Source: Schistocephalus solidus (Eukaryota > Platyhelminthes > Cestoda > Diphyllobothriidea > Diphyllobothriidae). From it: a stretch of DNA of 64,000 nucleotides. The first letter of the stretch is position 1. Every line of letters starts with the position of its first letter. Below are positions 11,281-22,797 of this stretch, one piece after another. The stretch is from the NCBI GenBank assembly GCA_017591395.1, contig WEDG01000213.1, positions 82,815-146,814 of the forward strand. Reading direction: 5' to 3'. A program made the position numbers and the translations under genes. A model generated the notes under the pieces. The model searched no databases. It worked only from the letters and a program-made list of their open reading frames with translations, and was not told the DNA's origin.

Positions 11281-13196
11281 AACATACAGTAGATTGCTAA
11301 CTTATGGAACTACTATATCATAATTTGAGGTAGAATCTGGGCAGGCATTTTAAGGTGTTAGTTTTGTTTATTGTATTAAATTGATGCACAATAAGTTGTT
11401 TAATAATAAACAGTTCACTTCAGATCGGTTTATTGATGGGAAAACGGGGCTACACGGCACAAAATCCTACGTTTCTTGCTATCCAGGAATTTTTCTACGC
11501 CATTAAAAGCTATGGATCAATGCACTTTATTTTTGTGCGCAGTACTATGAATGAACATTAATATAAACCGGAAAAAATTTCGAATATATCCTTTCGGAGA
11601 ACGGACAATTTTACTTAGATTTCACGAAAATCAGGTGAATCCGGGTTTAAGAGATCAAATTTTAGTAGAGGATTTTGGCAGATTTGAATAATTCCTTTGA
11701 CGAGGGCAGATGTTGTCTAACAAATTAAATTTTGCATGTTTATGACGTTTTGTACAAACTTTTGTAAATGTACTTCAGTTTTACCACATTAATAATTAGG
11801 ACATTAAACGCGCATATATACGAGACGCGATGAAAAACCGCCACTTTTCACTTTCAGGGCGTATGCGAAGCCTGTCAATACAATTACGGTCTGTAGTTGA
11901 CTAAAAATTATTAAGGAAACTTGAAACGGAAAGGGTAGAAAATTGATATTCTATCGCAAAATCTTAGTATATATTCGGCCACTCTCATGTGCATTTTAAA
12001 TCTTAGAAGTAAACTGAGAAGTAAGCAAATATATCGAAAAACGCCCCAATAGAAAGAGAAAAGAAAGTTCTTTAATTTTCATTAGAAATTGCATACCTAC
12101 TTTTCAGCGAAGTCAAAAAACTGGTAAAATGTTCTCAGCTTTTTCCTTGACTTCACCTTGGAAAATCGTTAAATACGCAGACATTTGACAGCGAAACATC
12201 TAATTAAAGCACATTTTAAAAAGATTACTTATCATGGAAAGTTGTTTAACTAATTATAGGCATATATTTTCCCGGCTTTTGCTGTGGACGTTCATTTTTC
12301 ACGGCAGCGAGTTTTCATGTTTGAGTGAATCTACAAGTATGACCCAGACGGCCATCTGCGTTAAAAAGAAGCCCAAAAAGTCCCTACTTCAGTAAATGCT
12401 TTTAAGAAATACCTGATTTTAAAGGTTTTGCTAAATACTGATAGGAATGGACATTTACGGGCAGTTAACTGAAGACACTGAAAATCGTTAAAAATTGACC
12501 ATATTTTCAAAGACGAGTTGAAACTCTTCGTACTAGAAAATTCAAAAGAGTTATAAAGAAATGTAAGAAAAGAAATTCATCTTTATATACACAAAATAAT
12601 ACGTTTACGATTGCACCTGACGATTCTATTTTAATTTATTTGTCAGTGACCGGCCTGTGAACAGGTGAGCTTATGAAATATTATATTTCTGTGACGTCCC
12701 TATTGGCGCAGTCAAGCGAAAATCTGCTTTTCTTGACCAAAAAACATAAAGACAATACATTAAGGGAAGAAAAACTGCGAATTTTCGTGAAACGGTTTTG
12801 GAATATACACTCCGCATGTTAGGGTGCTTAATGACGGCCATACGTTACTTTGCGCTTAAGCTAGATGAATATTTATGTGCAAAACTCTAAAAAAAACTCT
12901 TTTCAAAAGTAATTCTACTTTTTCTGTTTTATTCACTCGTTTAATTTCATGAAAGGTTTCCTATACGTTTAAAACTTCAGTTTACTCAACTAGATCGATT
13001 TTTCACATTTTCGTAATTTTTACGTTTTCAAAAAAATAAGTATTTCTAGACAATGTAATATTAATTTGTAAACCAAAATAAGCCTAATTTTTCCTAACAA
13101 TCGATTCTTTTTTGATGAAAAACTTTGGAGGACGCAGCGTGCGCTGATTTTAAGTAACGGGTCGTAACTAATGAAATCCATAAGATTTCATGAGGT
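11281..13196 (+). repeat. 1.9-kb non-coding direct duplication, copy A
   Basis: This AT-rich block begins TACAGTAGATTGCTAAC about 25 bp beyond the TMEM104 terminal exon and ends near GTAACGGGTCGTAACTAATG. It is collinear and clearly similar (diverged, with small indels) to 17053-18905. No open frame is conserved between the copies. There are no obvious terminal repeats, so it may be a segmental duplication or an unknown non-coding repeat. Confidence 0.75.
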
Positions 13197-13502
13197 GTCG
13201 GAAAAATGACACTTTTGAGTTAGAAAAAGACTTCCGTAAACACAATAAGGCTTATCTCCAGTACAACTACGAAACCCTACAGGTGCTGCTTTTGTTAATG
13301 GAATCAGCTTGCTCATGGTATCACAGATTCTTAGCTGCAGTCCTTACTTAAGAGTCCTGCTTCTGAAGGATGCAAACAAAACATTAATTGCATGCCTAAA
13401 ACACCTTCGCCGCGCGCAGTGTTGTGGAGGGGAATACAAGCCTGCGTGGACTACACAAGTTTTGGTTCCTATGAGAACAGGAATCAGAAGTCTTTGCTGA
13501 TT

Positions 13503-13605
13503 AACGCTCACCGAGCGCTTACGGAACCCACTCGTCCCGTTCTGCTTCGGGGCCCACTCTCGATGCCCGCCAGCAGCCGCACAGCTGCTAGTATCATAGA
13601 AAGAT
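13503..13605 (-). repeat. SINE tail fragment
   Basis: The reverse complement gives CTGCTGGCGGGC...AGAACGGGACGAGTGGGTTC, the tail of the tRNA-derived SINE seen at 14880-14975 and 16915-16990. The tRNA-like head is absent. Confidence 0.55.
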
Positions 13606-13708
13606 GAAAATTGCCGACAAACACAAAAGAGACTAAGTTGTCTTCGTCAGCAGTGCCCTCTTTAAACTGTGCTTTATGTGGTCTTTGGAGACGTTGTATG
13701 TTGCTGAG

Positions 13709-14092
13709 TGCCCCCTAAACGGGCCACGTGGTAGATGCGTTGGACCAACACGGGGGCCACATCAGGGCATGGCAGGCGTTATTCGGGTTGCGCTCCCATA
13801 ACAAATGCCGAACATGGAGGTGTGGTGGCACGCCTAGGGGCGGCTAGGACTTAGGGGACCCGGGCGCGCCAGCCACCTGCGTCCTCTCCCGCCTCTGGTC
13901 TTCTTGACTCTGTTTTGACACCGGGCTCAGGTGAAGGAGGAGAGAATGCGGTAGATGCAGCGCAAGTCTACTATCACTTTAAACTAAATCACGCGCAAGT
14001 CACCGTCCCTGCTCCACCCTTCCATGGAGCATACGGTGGACATCGTTGGACTACGACGGTCGAACTACCGTGTGTTGCTGAACAACAGAAAC
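13709..14092 (+). repeat. LINE-tail-like element (variant with CCCCCTAAACGGGCC head)
   Basis: It runs from TGCCCCCTAAACGGGCCACG to GGTCGAACTACC. The right two thirds match the zinc-finger LINE 3' tail (CACCGGGCTCAGGTG, ACGCGCAAGTCACCGTCCC). The left third matches only 54400-54535. The same composite therefore occurs twice, suggesting a distinct non-autonomous family. Confidence 0.6.
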
Positions 14093-14102
14093 GCAATTAG
14101 CA

Positions 14103-14285
14103 GATAACATTGCCGACAAAGACAAGGGAGACTGGAATGGCCACTTCTGGCTAATAAGTCGACATCAGTCAGGCACACCTAAATCCAGGTGGTGCACCAC
14201 CCGAGGCTCGAACCCGCGACCTATTGATCAGAAACCTGACGCTCTAACCATTGAATCTATTATGGGTTCCTGGAATTTACGCTAC
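14103..14285 (-). repeat. tRNA-derived SINE, minus orientation
   Basis: The minus strand reads an A-box-like region (AATGGTTAGAGCGTC), a B box (GGTTCGAGCC) and then the body CTTATTAGCCAGAAGTGGCC. This is the head-to-body order of the SINE, without its tail. Confidence 0.65.
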
Positions 14286-14544
14286 AGAACGGTGTCATAA
14301 CTATCTAGCTAAGAAGGTGCAATGGCGTCCAAAATAAACGGCAGTAGCGAAGGGGACTGCAAATTCTAATTAAGCCCATCTGACCGAAATTAAAGACTCC
14401 GCCACCGACGTCGAGGGCTTTATTGTTTATGCTATGGAGTCAAAGTGCAGAAAAACACGAATTTTCGCATTGTCAAGGTTCTAGCGTCGAGTATGTCTGA
14501 TCAAGTTTGTACCATAAAATGGCATTCAACACTGTGCCTCCAAC

Positions 14545-15075
14545 GCATAAGTGATAAGCATTGGAGTAGAGAGGAGGAATTCTGTGTGGCTGATGGCAGG
14601 GCCCGAGAGTGAGCCTCAAGGCCGAACGGGAAGAGTCAGTCCCGTAACCGATCGGTGAGCGCCCAACTACCATTGTTAATATTGCCGATCAAAACAGGCA
14701 AGACAATGAGCTCGTGGCGCAGTGAGTAGAGCGTTGGAAGTCTGCCCAACAGGTTGCGAGTTCGAGCCTCGGGCGCCGCAGCACCTGGGGTTGGGTATGG
14801 CTGGCTGATGACGGCTAATAAGCCAGAAATGGCCATTCCAGTTTCCCTTTTCTTGGCCGGTAGTATCCTTTTGCTTATATCACAAGCCACTCTACGGCAG
14901 CAGGCGGGGCTCTAGAGTGAGCCCCAACAAGGGTACGAGTGAGTTCTGTAACCGATCGGTGATCGCCGACCTACCATTGGAAATATTCCCGATCGGAATC
15001 GGCAAGACGAGCTCGTGGCGCAGTGGGTGGAGCGTTTGACTTCTGCCCAACAGGTCGCGAGTTCGAGCCTGCGAT
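14545..15075 (+). repeat. Tandem array of tRNA-derived SINE monomers
   Basis: A tail (14575-14660) is followed by a complete unit beginning GAGCTCGTGGCGCAGTGAGT at 14709 and then by a second head GAGCTCGTGGCGCAGTGGGT near 15010, about 300 bp apart and in the same orientation. Each head has an A-box-like GTGGCGCAGTG and a B-box GAGTTCGAGCC. The body carries CTGATGA (14805-14811) and GAAA (14826-14829) around a GGCT/AGCC hairpin. Tandem direct monomers are unusual for an ordinary SINE. Confidence 0.7.
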
Positions 15076-16639
15076 AGAAGTGATAGTCTAGTTTAAGTAA
15101 GTCTTAACTGTACCATCTCAATGAGACGTTCCAATTAAAAAACAGGAAATCTGAAAGCTTGAATCCCATGCTAAAATACCCCATACTAAACAAGGGGCTC
15201 CAAATTAAATTGAAAGCTGGTCTAAAACGGAAGTCCAATACACCAGGATATAAAGGTGGGCATACAGCAACCACTTGTTTGCTAGAAAGAGAGAGAGTGA
15301 ACTCTTTACCAGAGGCACGAAGTAAAATTGAACACTCACACTCTTTTTTTTAAATTACGGAAGATGACGAAATCCCACCCCCTTTGACTCGTTTCTCTCG
15401 GTGTCACAGTCAACTGAGCACAGGCCCTTTCTCAACATTGACCAGGTTCCAGACCTCGAATCCGCCTGACCCCGGGCTGGCGTGCGACCAACGGAAAACG
15501 GCCAATAAAGCAAAATCGGGCATTCGAGACTACAGTGCTTTTGTTGCCAAAAATTGCAGCCATTTCCGTCTGCATACAGCACGTAACAGAAGTTATAAAC
15601 GTCGCAATGAGGCTGCAAGATCAAACTTTCCGAACTGTGTGGTAGACTAAAATGTCCAAAGTTTCAGTTGACCTTTGGTATGGAAATAGCACACAAGTGG
15701 ATTGTGTCAAAAAGAACATGAACAAAATAATCAGTTCTGCTTGGCGTCAACAGCACGTGTTTTGCGGCCCAAAACCAAAACAAACTGTGGTTAAATCGAA
15801 GCCGGAAAAAGGACGTTCAATGCGCAATCATGGTAAGAGCTGGGGGCGGATAAGGGCATTTGGAGAGGAAAGTGTAATTCAGAAACGGTGGGGACACAAT
15901 ATTCTGACACAAACGTCACATCGTAAGTAATGATTACACCAATGCCAAGGTGACGGACGGTTTGTCGCAATTAGTCACCTTCTGCAGACCTCTTAGTGCA
16001 AAAATAAGGAGCCTGTAAAATAACGTAGATTTACCTCGACAGATCACGTGACACAAGGTTCAGGCGTACTTGAAAAAACTCAGGTGGCCTGGTTAGGTAA
16101 TTAAAAAGAATCAGACAGCTCTCTTACTGAGACCAGCTTTCCGGCCAAACGTACTGTTATCCCAGAAGTTCACTGCCTAAGCCTGAAGATTATTCAACAA
16201 CGCAACGTAAGAATAATCTATGGGTTTGAGCCAGAAGAATTCGAACTCATGGCGAGGCAATCGCGAGGCTGGAATTTACTTAATCTCGGGTCGATGTATT
16301 TGGCTTCGGGTTGCGAGTCTTTGCAGACCGGTGAGTCACAGCTGGCGACCGATAAATAGCCAACACGCCAGGAGCAGTCATGCCACTTCAGACACATGCG
16401 GGTAAATTTTTCAGTAGGTAGTGACCGTTATACGTGGAAAGGAAGCCCCGAAGTCAACAAATAGTCACGGGAATTGAGTGAATAAAGTCAACACACGGAC
16501 GCTTCAATCATCAATATCGTTTATTACCATGGTCGTTTCTGAAATGATGCCTTTGCAGCTATGATCGCAATAAAACCAGACGACGGATACTTGCGGATTA
16601 TAAAATTGGGCATAAAGTAGGTCTGAGTAGGCTGGGCCT
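15076..16639. other. TMEM104 intron, no recognised gene
   Basis: Open frames of 60-92 codons occur, but none shows a domain I recognise. This is one place where the missing TMEM104 exon might lie. Confidence 0.4.
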
Positions 16640-16663
16640 GTGGGGTACTTCACGTTTAACACG

Positions 16664-16990
16664 CACGGCGATCAGTGAAGCGTCCATCCGCCATTGTCGA
16701 TATTTCCGAGCGGCAACATAACGAGCCCGTCACTCAACGATTAGAGCGTTGGACTTCAAACCAACAGATCCCAGGTTCGAGCCTAGGATGGCGCACCACC
16801 TAGGGTTGGGTATTACTAGCTGATCACAACTAATAAGCCAAAAATGGCCATTCCAGTCCCTTTTGTCTTTGCCGGTAATGTTCATCTGCCTAGTATACAA
16901 GCCACAGTGCGGCTGCTGAGGGAGTCCCAAGGCAGAACGGGACGAGTGATTCGCATCGATTCGATCGGTGAAGCGTCCATCCCCCAGTTT
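16664..16990 (+). repeat. tRNA-derived SINE with upstream tail remnant
   Basis: The tail sequence GATCAGTGAAGCGTCC at about 16670 recurs as GATCGGTGAAGCGTCC at about 16965. One ~295-bp unit lies between them: tRNA-like head, B box GGTTCGAGCC near 16773, body CTAATAAGCCAAAAATGGCC, and the tail. The repeated tail shows this too derives from a tandem dimer. The GAAA box here is mutated. Confidence 0.65.
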
Positions 16991-17052
16991 CCGTTCCGTT
17001 AAATCAACCACCCAGATGAGAAGGAAGGAAGTAAAAATTACAAACAACGTAG

Positions 17053-18905
17053 CTACAGTAGATTGCTAACTCATGAAATGTCTATATCAGAACTTGAGGT
17101 AGTAGCAGGGCACGCATTGTAAGGTGGCATTTCTGTTTGTTGTATTAAATTGATGCCCCAAAAGATGTTTAGTAAAAAATAGTTCAGTTCAGATTGGTTT
17201 ATTGATGGGAAAACTGAAATACATGCTATCCAGGAATTGTCCTACGCTAGTAAAAGCTACGGATCATATCATTTTGTTTTGTGCGCATACTATGAAGGAA
17301 AATTAATAAAAGCCAGAAAAAATTGGAATATATCCCTTCAGATAATGGAAAATTTTATTTTGTTTTCACGAAAATCAGGTGGATACAGGTTTAAGAGATC
17401 AAATTTTTTCGGGAAAATGAGGGCAGATTAAGTCTAAAAAATTATGTTGTGCAAGTTTATGACGTTTTGCACCAAAAAAACGCTGTAATAAACCTTTTTG
17501 GATGTACTTTGTTTTACCACACCGATAATTAGGACGTTAAACGCGAATACATACGAGACGCGAGGAAACACCGCCACATTTTCGCTTTTAAGACGATTTC
17601 AGTCTGCAGTTGACTATAAATGAATAAGGAAATTTGAAACGGAAGGGACAGAAAACTGAAATTTTATCGCAAAATCTTAGTATTTTGTCGGCCACTTCCT
17701 TGTTCGTCTGAAATCTTAGAAGTAGACTGAGAAGTAAGCAAATATATCGAAAAACGGTCCAATAGAAAGAGAAAAGTAAGTTATTTACTTTTCAACAGAA
17801 ATTGTATCCTTACTTTTCAGCGAAGTCAAAAAAACTGGTCAAATCTTCCCAGTTTTTCTTGACTTCACTTTGGAAAAACGTTAAGTATGCAGGCATTCGA
17901 CAGCGAAGCATCTAATTAAAGCGCTTTTTAAAAGGGTAATTTGTTATAGAACGTTTTTCATCTAACTATAGGCATGTATTTTCCCGGCTTTTTTTTTTGT
18001 GGACGTTCATTTTTCACGGCAGCGAATTTTCATGTTTGAGTGAGTCTACAAGTATGACCCAGACGGCCGTCTGCATTAGAAAGAATGTAAAAAAAGTCAC
18101 TACTTCGGTAAATGCTTTTAAGAAATATCTTATTTTGTGGGTTTTACCAAACATATCGAACGAAATGTGCATGCATGGGCAGTCGACTAAGGACACTAAA
18201 AATTGTAAAGAATTTATCACATTTTCAAAGACGATCTGACACTCATCGTAATAGAAAAAGCGAAATAGTTATAGAGAAATTTAACAGCAGAATAGTTATT
18301 TTTATATACATAAAAAGGTACGATTACGATTGCACCTGACGATTCTATTTAAATTTATTAGTCAGTGAACATGTGAGCTTATGAAATATCATATGCCTGT
18401 GACGTTCCTATCGGTGTAAACAAGCGAAAATCTGCTTACCTTGGTCAAACGCTACTAAGACAATATACAAACGGAAAAAAACTGTCAATTCTCGTGAAAC
18501 GGTGTTTGAATATACACTCTCATGTTAGGCTTCTTGATGACGGTCATACTTTACATTGCGCTTAATTTAGATGAATATGTCTGTGCAAAACTCTGAAAAA
18601 GACTAAATTCACAGTTAATTCTACTTTTTCTGCTTAATTCACTCGCTTAATTGCATGGACAGGCTTCATATACATTTAAAACTTTAGTTTACTAAACTGG
18701 GTCGATTTTTGACGTTTTCGTAATCTTTATCTTTTCTAAAAAAATTAGTATTTCTAGACAATGCAAAATTAATTTTTAAACAACAATAAGCCTTATTTTT
18801 CCGAACGATCGATTCTTTATTGATGTTAAACATTGGTGGACGCAGCGTGTTCTGATTTCGCGTAACGGGCCGTAACTGATGAGATCCATACGATTATATG
18901 AGTTA
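17053..18905 (+). repeat. 1.9-kb non-coding direct duplication, copy B
   Basis: It is the same orientation and same order as 11281-13196, sharing landmarks such as GGTTTATTGATGGGAAAAC, TTCATTTTTCACGGCAGCGA and GTCAGTGA near 18360. It lies just after a SINE copy and within the TMEM104 intron. It is non-coding. Confidence 0.75.
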
Positions 18906-19640
18906 GGACAGCTACTGTATGTTTGTTTAACAAGCACGTGCAAATAAAGCCTTCATCGTTAGAGAAGACCTATTAAGGCATTGTGAGGTTACAGGGGCTT
19001 TCCGTAGCAAAACTCGCTACTTGAGTGACCTACTCTTCTCAATTTTGTCCATTTTAACAGAAATGTGATCAATTTTTTTAAAGAAATGAACAATTAGTAC
19101 GACCGTTTTGATAGATCATATCAGTCAAATAGAATATGAATTTTGTATGAGAGGACACACTAAACAGTTTGTAAACGTTAAGGAAAAGCATACAAGCAAA
19201 TGGTATCGGAAACAGTGGTATAAGCAGGACTTTGCTACCACTTAGAGCAATGATAGTTTCTGACAAATTGACATTAAGGAAGGAACTGTTGATACTCCCT
19301 CTTTATGAAACAAATGTGGGTTTTATATAGGCATCAAAAGCGTTTTTCTGAAGGATACTTTCTGCCCTTGTACTGCAGGCTAAAGCTCTTGACGGAGGTG
19401 GCAGAAGGACAAACTATTACTTAGAAAACCTGCCGTCAAATAAAAGTAAAACGAGAATGGCTACTCGCGACTTGTCGGTGGCCATCAAGGTTATAATCTG
19501 ACCACAGACCGCGAAGATCACAAAAGCCTGGGATTGGATGCACGGGTTCTACCACGGCAGCGTGGACGTCAACTTGGGCATTCAAAGCCGCGTGATAAGG
19601 TCATTCGGCGACTTGATCGGTTGAGGAAAGGAATGGCGAC
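18906..19640. other. TMEM104 intron, no recognised gene
   Basis: AT-rich sequence without a recognised domain on either strand. Confidence 0.4.
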
Positions 19641-19654
19641 ACTCTAGAACCAAC

Positions 19655-19850
19655 AAATTGGGTTGGGTATAACTGACTGATGATGGCCAATGAGCAAGAA
19701 ATGGCCATTGCAGTCCCCTTGTCTTTACCGACAGTGTTCTCTGACCATGAAACTAGCCTCGGTACGGCTACTGGCGGGACTCGAGAGTGCGCCCTAAGGC
19801 AGAACTGGACGAGTGAGTTCCATTAGCAATCAGTGAGCGTTTTTCAACGA
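19655..19850 (+). repeat. SINE body and tail, head missing
   Basis: It starts at GGGTTGGGTATAACTGACTG and continues through CTGATGA (19677-19683), GAAA (19698-19701) and GTC (19713-19715) to the tail GACGAGTGAGTTCC. The tRNA-like head is absent. Confidence 0.6.
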
Positions 19851-20063
19851 ATAGAAACTCAATAATATGGATCTGACGATGCACTATTACCTTAGTACCA
19901 GAACATCTTTCGGAAGTCCTAGAGAATTTGTTTTTCGTTTCAATCGGCATAGAACACCAATTTTCCGTGGTGACTTCCAGGCCAAGTGGGTTACAGCAGA
20001 GGAAACTTCTCATTGACAAGTGGGAAAGAATAAACAGGGGAGTGAGGGTAGATCGCGTCTACG

Positions 20064-20512
20064 ACAGTTCGATCATTGTATCCGACTAGGTCCACCATAT
20101 GCCCAACAGCAAGGTGGTGCAGGGACGATGACCAGCGTGTGCATTCGATTATAGAGAGTAGACATGAGCTGCATCTACCGTACGCTCTGCCCTCCCTGCC
20201 TGGGCCCGCTGTCACGAACAAGTCACGAAGACTGGAGAAAGGAGAGGGCGAAGATCGTTGGTGCGACCGGAGCCGTGCCTAAGCGTGCAGACACCCCTGG
20301 CTGGGGTCAGGCGGTGGGGTTGCCATGGAGGTTACATCAAGGAGCTATTGCAGCCTGACTCTCAATCCACCAGTCAGCCAGTCCACACAAGCACACAATG
20401 GGCTGACCGCGCGATCCAAGTTATCCCCCTCCGCTGGCAACCTTCCAACCAAAGGCTTTTAGCGCACCGTGATAGCGTTAAGTGCGTCAGCTTGTTTATA
20501 ATGAAGAAATTG
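20064..20512 (-). mobile_element. Zinc-finger LINE 3' tail, minus orientation
   Basis: The reverse complement gives TATAAACAAGCTGACGCACT at one end, then a GGTTGGAAGGTTGCC subunit, and finishes at GATCGAACTGTC, the common 3' terminus of this family. It is 5'-truncated with no coding part. It lies in the TMEM104 intron. Confidence 0.65.
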
Positions 20513-21330
20513 TCCTGAGCCTTCGATGTCACTCCCTATTCCCATTTCCATTGGCGTGTATCCGAGTCATACACTCATAGGTTCCCACAGACACAAGGAC
20601 TAGCCCTCAAAGTTCGGATCCTGGTCGGAGCCACCATTAGAAGGGAGTGTGAATTTAGGTCCGGTTAATCGGGAACCTTCCAAATCAGGGCAGCAATTGA
20701 TGTTACCTGTGGTGATGGAGTCAAATATGAATCCGAAACGTAAAGCAAATAAAGCGCTTATTTAAAGCAACTGCGCCTTCTCCTTTCAAACTGTAAAGTT
20801 AGAGCTTCCGCTGCCAGACTTATACATACGTGTTCATCAAGTCATCAGGTGATGCCTCTGAAAGCTCATGCATGGAAATGTCAGTGGACGATAAGGAAAT
20901 TGTAAATGAAACTGAAACGAAGAGGACTGAAAAACGTACAAGGTAAACCCGGTAGACGTTCATGCGGGAAAAGCTTCCATTAGGCCAGCAAGGGCTGTAC
21001 TCGTTGATGACGGAGCTGTCATTGTAAAGTGATCTACTGAAGAAAAAGAGGAAGGCAGGTAGCGCGAGTGATAGAGGTCTTGGCCAAAAAGGTCGATAGC
21101 ATTATAAAACATGATCAACCACTTTATCACGAACTTTTATTTGCCAGAGAAAACCTACGGAGGACGACTGTCATGCGTAGGTAACAGAACGCAAAGGCTG
21201 CCAAAAAGAGTGCATCAAACAACATTTTCGAGCCCGCGGAAGACGGTAGTTTGCTCACCGTCCCCCACCCACAGCGTGTAATAGCGACTTTGGAATTACT
21301 TAGATTATAGAGGCGGATACTTGTTACTCC
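20513..21330. other. TMEM104 intron, no recognised gene
   Basis: No domain or repeat family was recognised here. Confidence 0.4.
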
Positions 21331-21333
21331 TTT

Positions 21334-21378
<45 letters not shown>

Positions 21379-21379
21379 T
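21331..21379. repeat. (CT)n(TA)n microsatellite at a PLE 3' end
   Basis: A CT dinucleotide run passes into about 14 TA units. It abuts the 3' terminus of the minus-oriented PLE half. Confidence 0.9.
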
Positions 21380-22025
21380 GAAAAACAGGCATCCCGAGAT
21401 ATTCAATAGGAAAGACGAAATTCTTTGGGAAAAATAGAAACTTTAATGCGTAAATTTTCGAGACTGGTCCCCCAGCTCGTCATCAGACTACGGGCAGTGT
21501 ACAGGAACAATTAATCACTTAACCGTGTTAAACAAAGGATTCTGAGATTGGGCAAAATCCGAACCAATAGGCTTTGAGTGTATTTCGTCATCCCGTCGTG
21601 ATTGGTCGTGCGCGTTTGAATTTTTCTTTAACGATTTTGTATGTGGCATCCAAATCGATATGCCGGTTGATGCATGCCTCATCTGAGTGCATTGCTTCCA
21701 GGAATTTCATTTTTGCTCGATAACTTTCTTCATCAGAGCAGTGTGTTTTAGCTCGATTTAGGAGACTGTAGACAGAACTCCTTTTGTGAGAGATAGGATG
21801 ATTACTCTCAAAGTGTACGATGACCTCAGAATGTTTCTTTGCGGTAAACTGAGGTGTGGAATGATCCATCAGTTTCCGATGTACGAGGACATCCAGAAAT
21901 GGGAGTTGTCCATCAGCTTCCATCTCGAACGTAAATTCAATTCCTGGAAATTTTGAGTTTAGATTTTTGTGGAGCAGGTCTAATAGTTCTTTCTTGACGA
22001 TGACAAATGTATCATCAACTTGTTC
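21380..22025 (-). pseudogene. Penelope-like element, minus half: RT palm joined to GIY-YIG end by internal deletion
   Basis: From 22025 downward the minus strand reads EQVDDTFVIVKKELLDLL (catalytic DD kept), FTFEMEADGQLPFLDVLV, SNHPISHKRSSVYSLLNRAK and RAKMKFLEAMHSDEACINRH. The RT thumb and nearly all the GIY-YIG domain are thus deleted, and the frame jumps at FLEAM to the protein's last residues. The 3' UTR (21380-21590) follows, with CTGATGA (21480-21486) and GAAA (21456-21459) on the minus strand. It meets a plus-oriented half at 22025. Confidence 0.85.
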
Positions 22026-22797
22026 TCTAAAAAATGGATACCCTCGTGACTTCGTGTATCGATGTCTGAAGCGACAAGAATCCAAAGAGAAAGGTATTTC
22101 AAACAACACGGCCACCCAGGCACCCAAAACAATGACCTGGCTAACTCTCCCATACATTAAAAATGTATCTGAGCTTGTCGAAAGACAGCTCAAAAAACAC
22201 CAGATACAAGTAGCACACCACCTTACATCTACTTTACGCTCACAGCTTGTACACCCTAAGGACAGGGTTAGCTACCTTGATAAAAAAATGTGTTATCTAC
22301 AAAAAATTCCATGTTCCAGTTGTAATACCGTTTATTGTGGCCAAACTGGGAAATCTGTCTCAACCCGCCTACACGAACATCAGTTGGCGGTTAGAAGACG
22401 AGACCATTTATCCCAAGTTGCTATGCATACACTGGAAACCGGACATAAATTTGCATGGGAGAAAACACGGATTGTTGGCATCTGCCCAATCAGAAAAGGC
22501 CGTGAATTCCTGGAAGCAATGCACTCAGATGAGGCATGCATCAACCGGCATATCGATTTGGATGCCACATACAAAATCGTTAAAGGAAAAATTCAAACGC
22601 GCACAACCAATCACGACGGGATGACAAAATACACTCAAAGCCTATTTGTTCGGATTTTGCCCAATCTGAGAATCCTTTGTTTAACACGGTTAAGTGATTA
22701 ATTGTTCCTGTACACTGCCCGTAGTCTGACGACGAGCTGGGGGACCAGTCTCGAAAATTTACGCATTAAAGTTTCTATTTTCCCAAATAATTTCGTC
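22026..22797 (+). pseudogene. Penelope-like element, plus half: linker plus GIY-YIG endonuclease
   Basis: The plus frame begins LKNGYPRDFVYRCLKR, about the sequence missing from the minus half, then LPYIKNVSELVERQLKK and the nuclease core IPCSSCNTVYCGQTGKSVST followed by RLHEHQLAVRR, HTLETGHKFAWE and EACINRHIDLDATYKIV. The GIY motif reads V-Y-C-G, with Cys in place of the usual Ile or Val. The frame is open to about 22701. The 3' UTR repeats that of the minus half in inverted orientation. Confidence 0.85.

Noticed and set aside
10931..11285. Open frames on both strands over the TMEM104 terminal exon
   Set aside because: They are shadows of the TMEM104 frame, which alone shows family motifs and transmembrane periodicity.
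14705..14775. tRNA gene suggested by A-box and B-box sequences
   Set aside because: The cloverleaf is incomplete, the same sequence recurs with a common non-tRNA body and tail at several loci, and copies are tandem; it is a SINE head.
15355..15930. Open frames of 88-92 codons as host exons
   Set aside because: No splice-bounded homology or domain could be recognised; left unassigned.
20780..20920. Minus-strand frame ending DDLMNTY as the missing TMEM104 exon
   Set aside because: Splice phase does not fit the exon 5 donor and the residues do not match the family loop.
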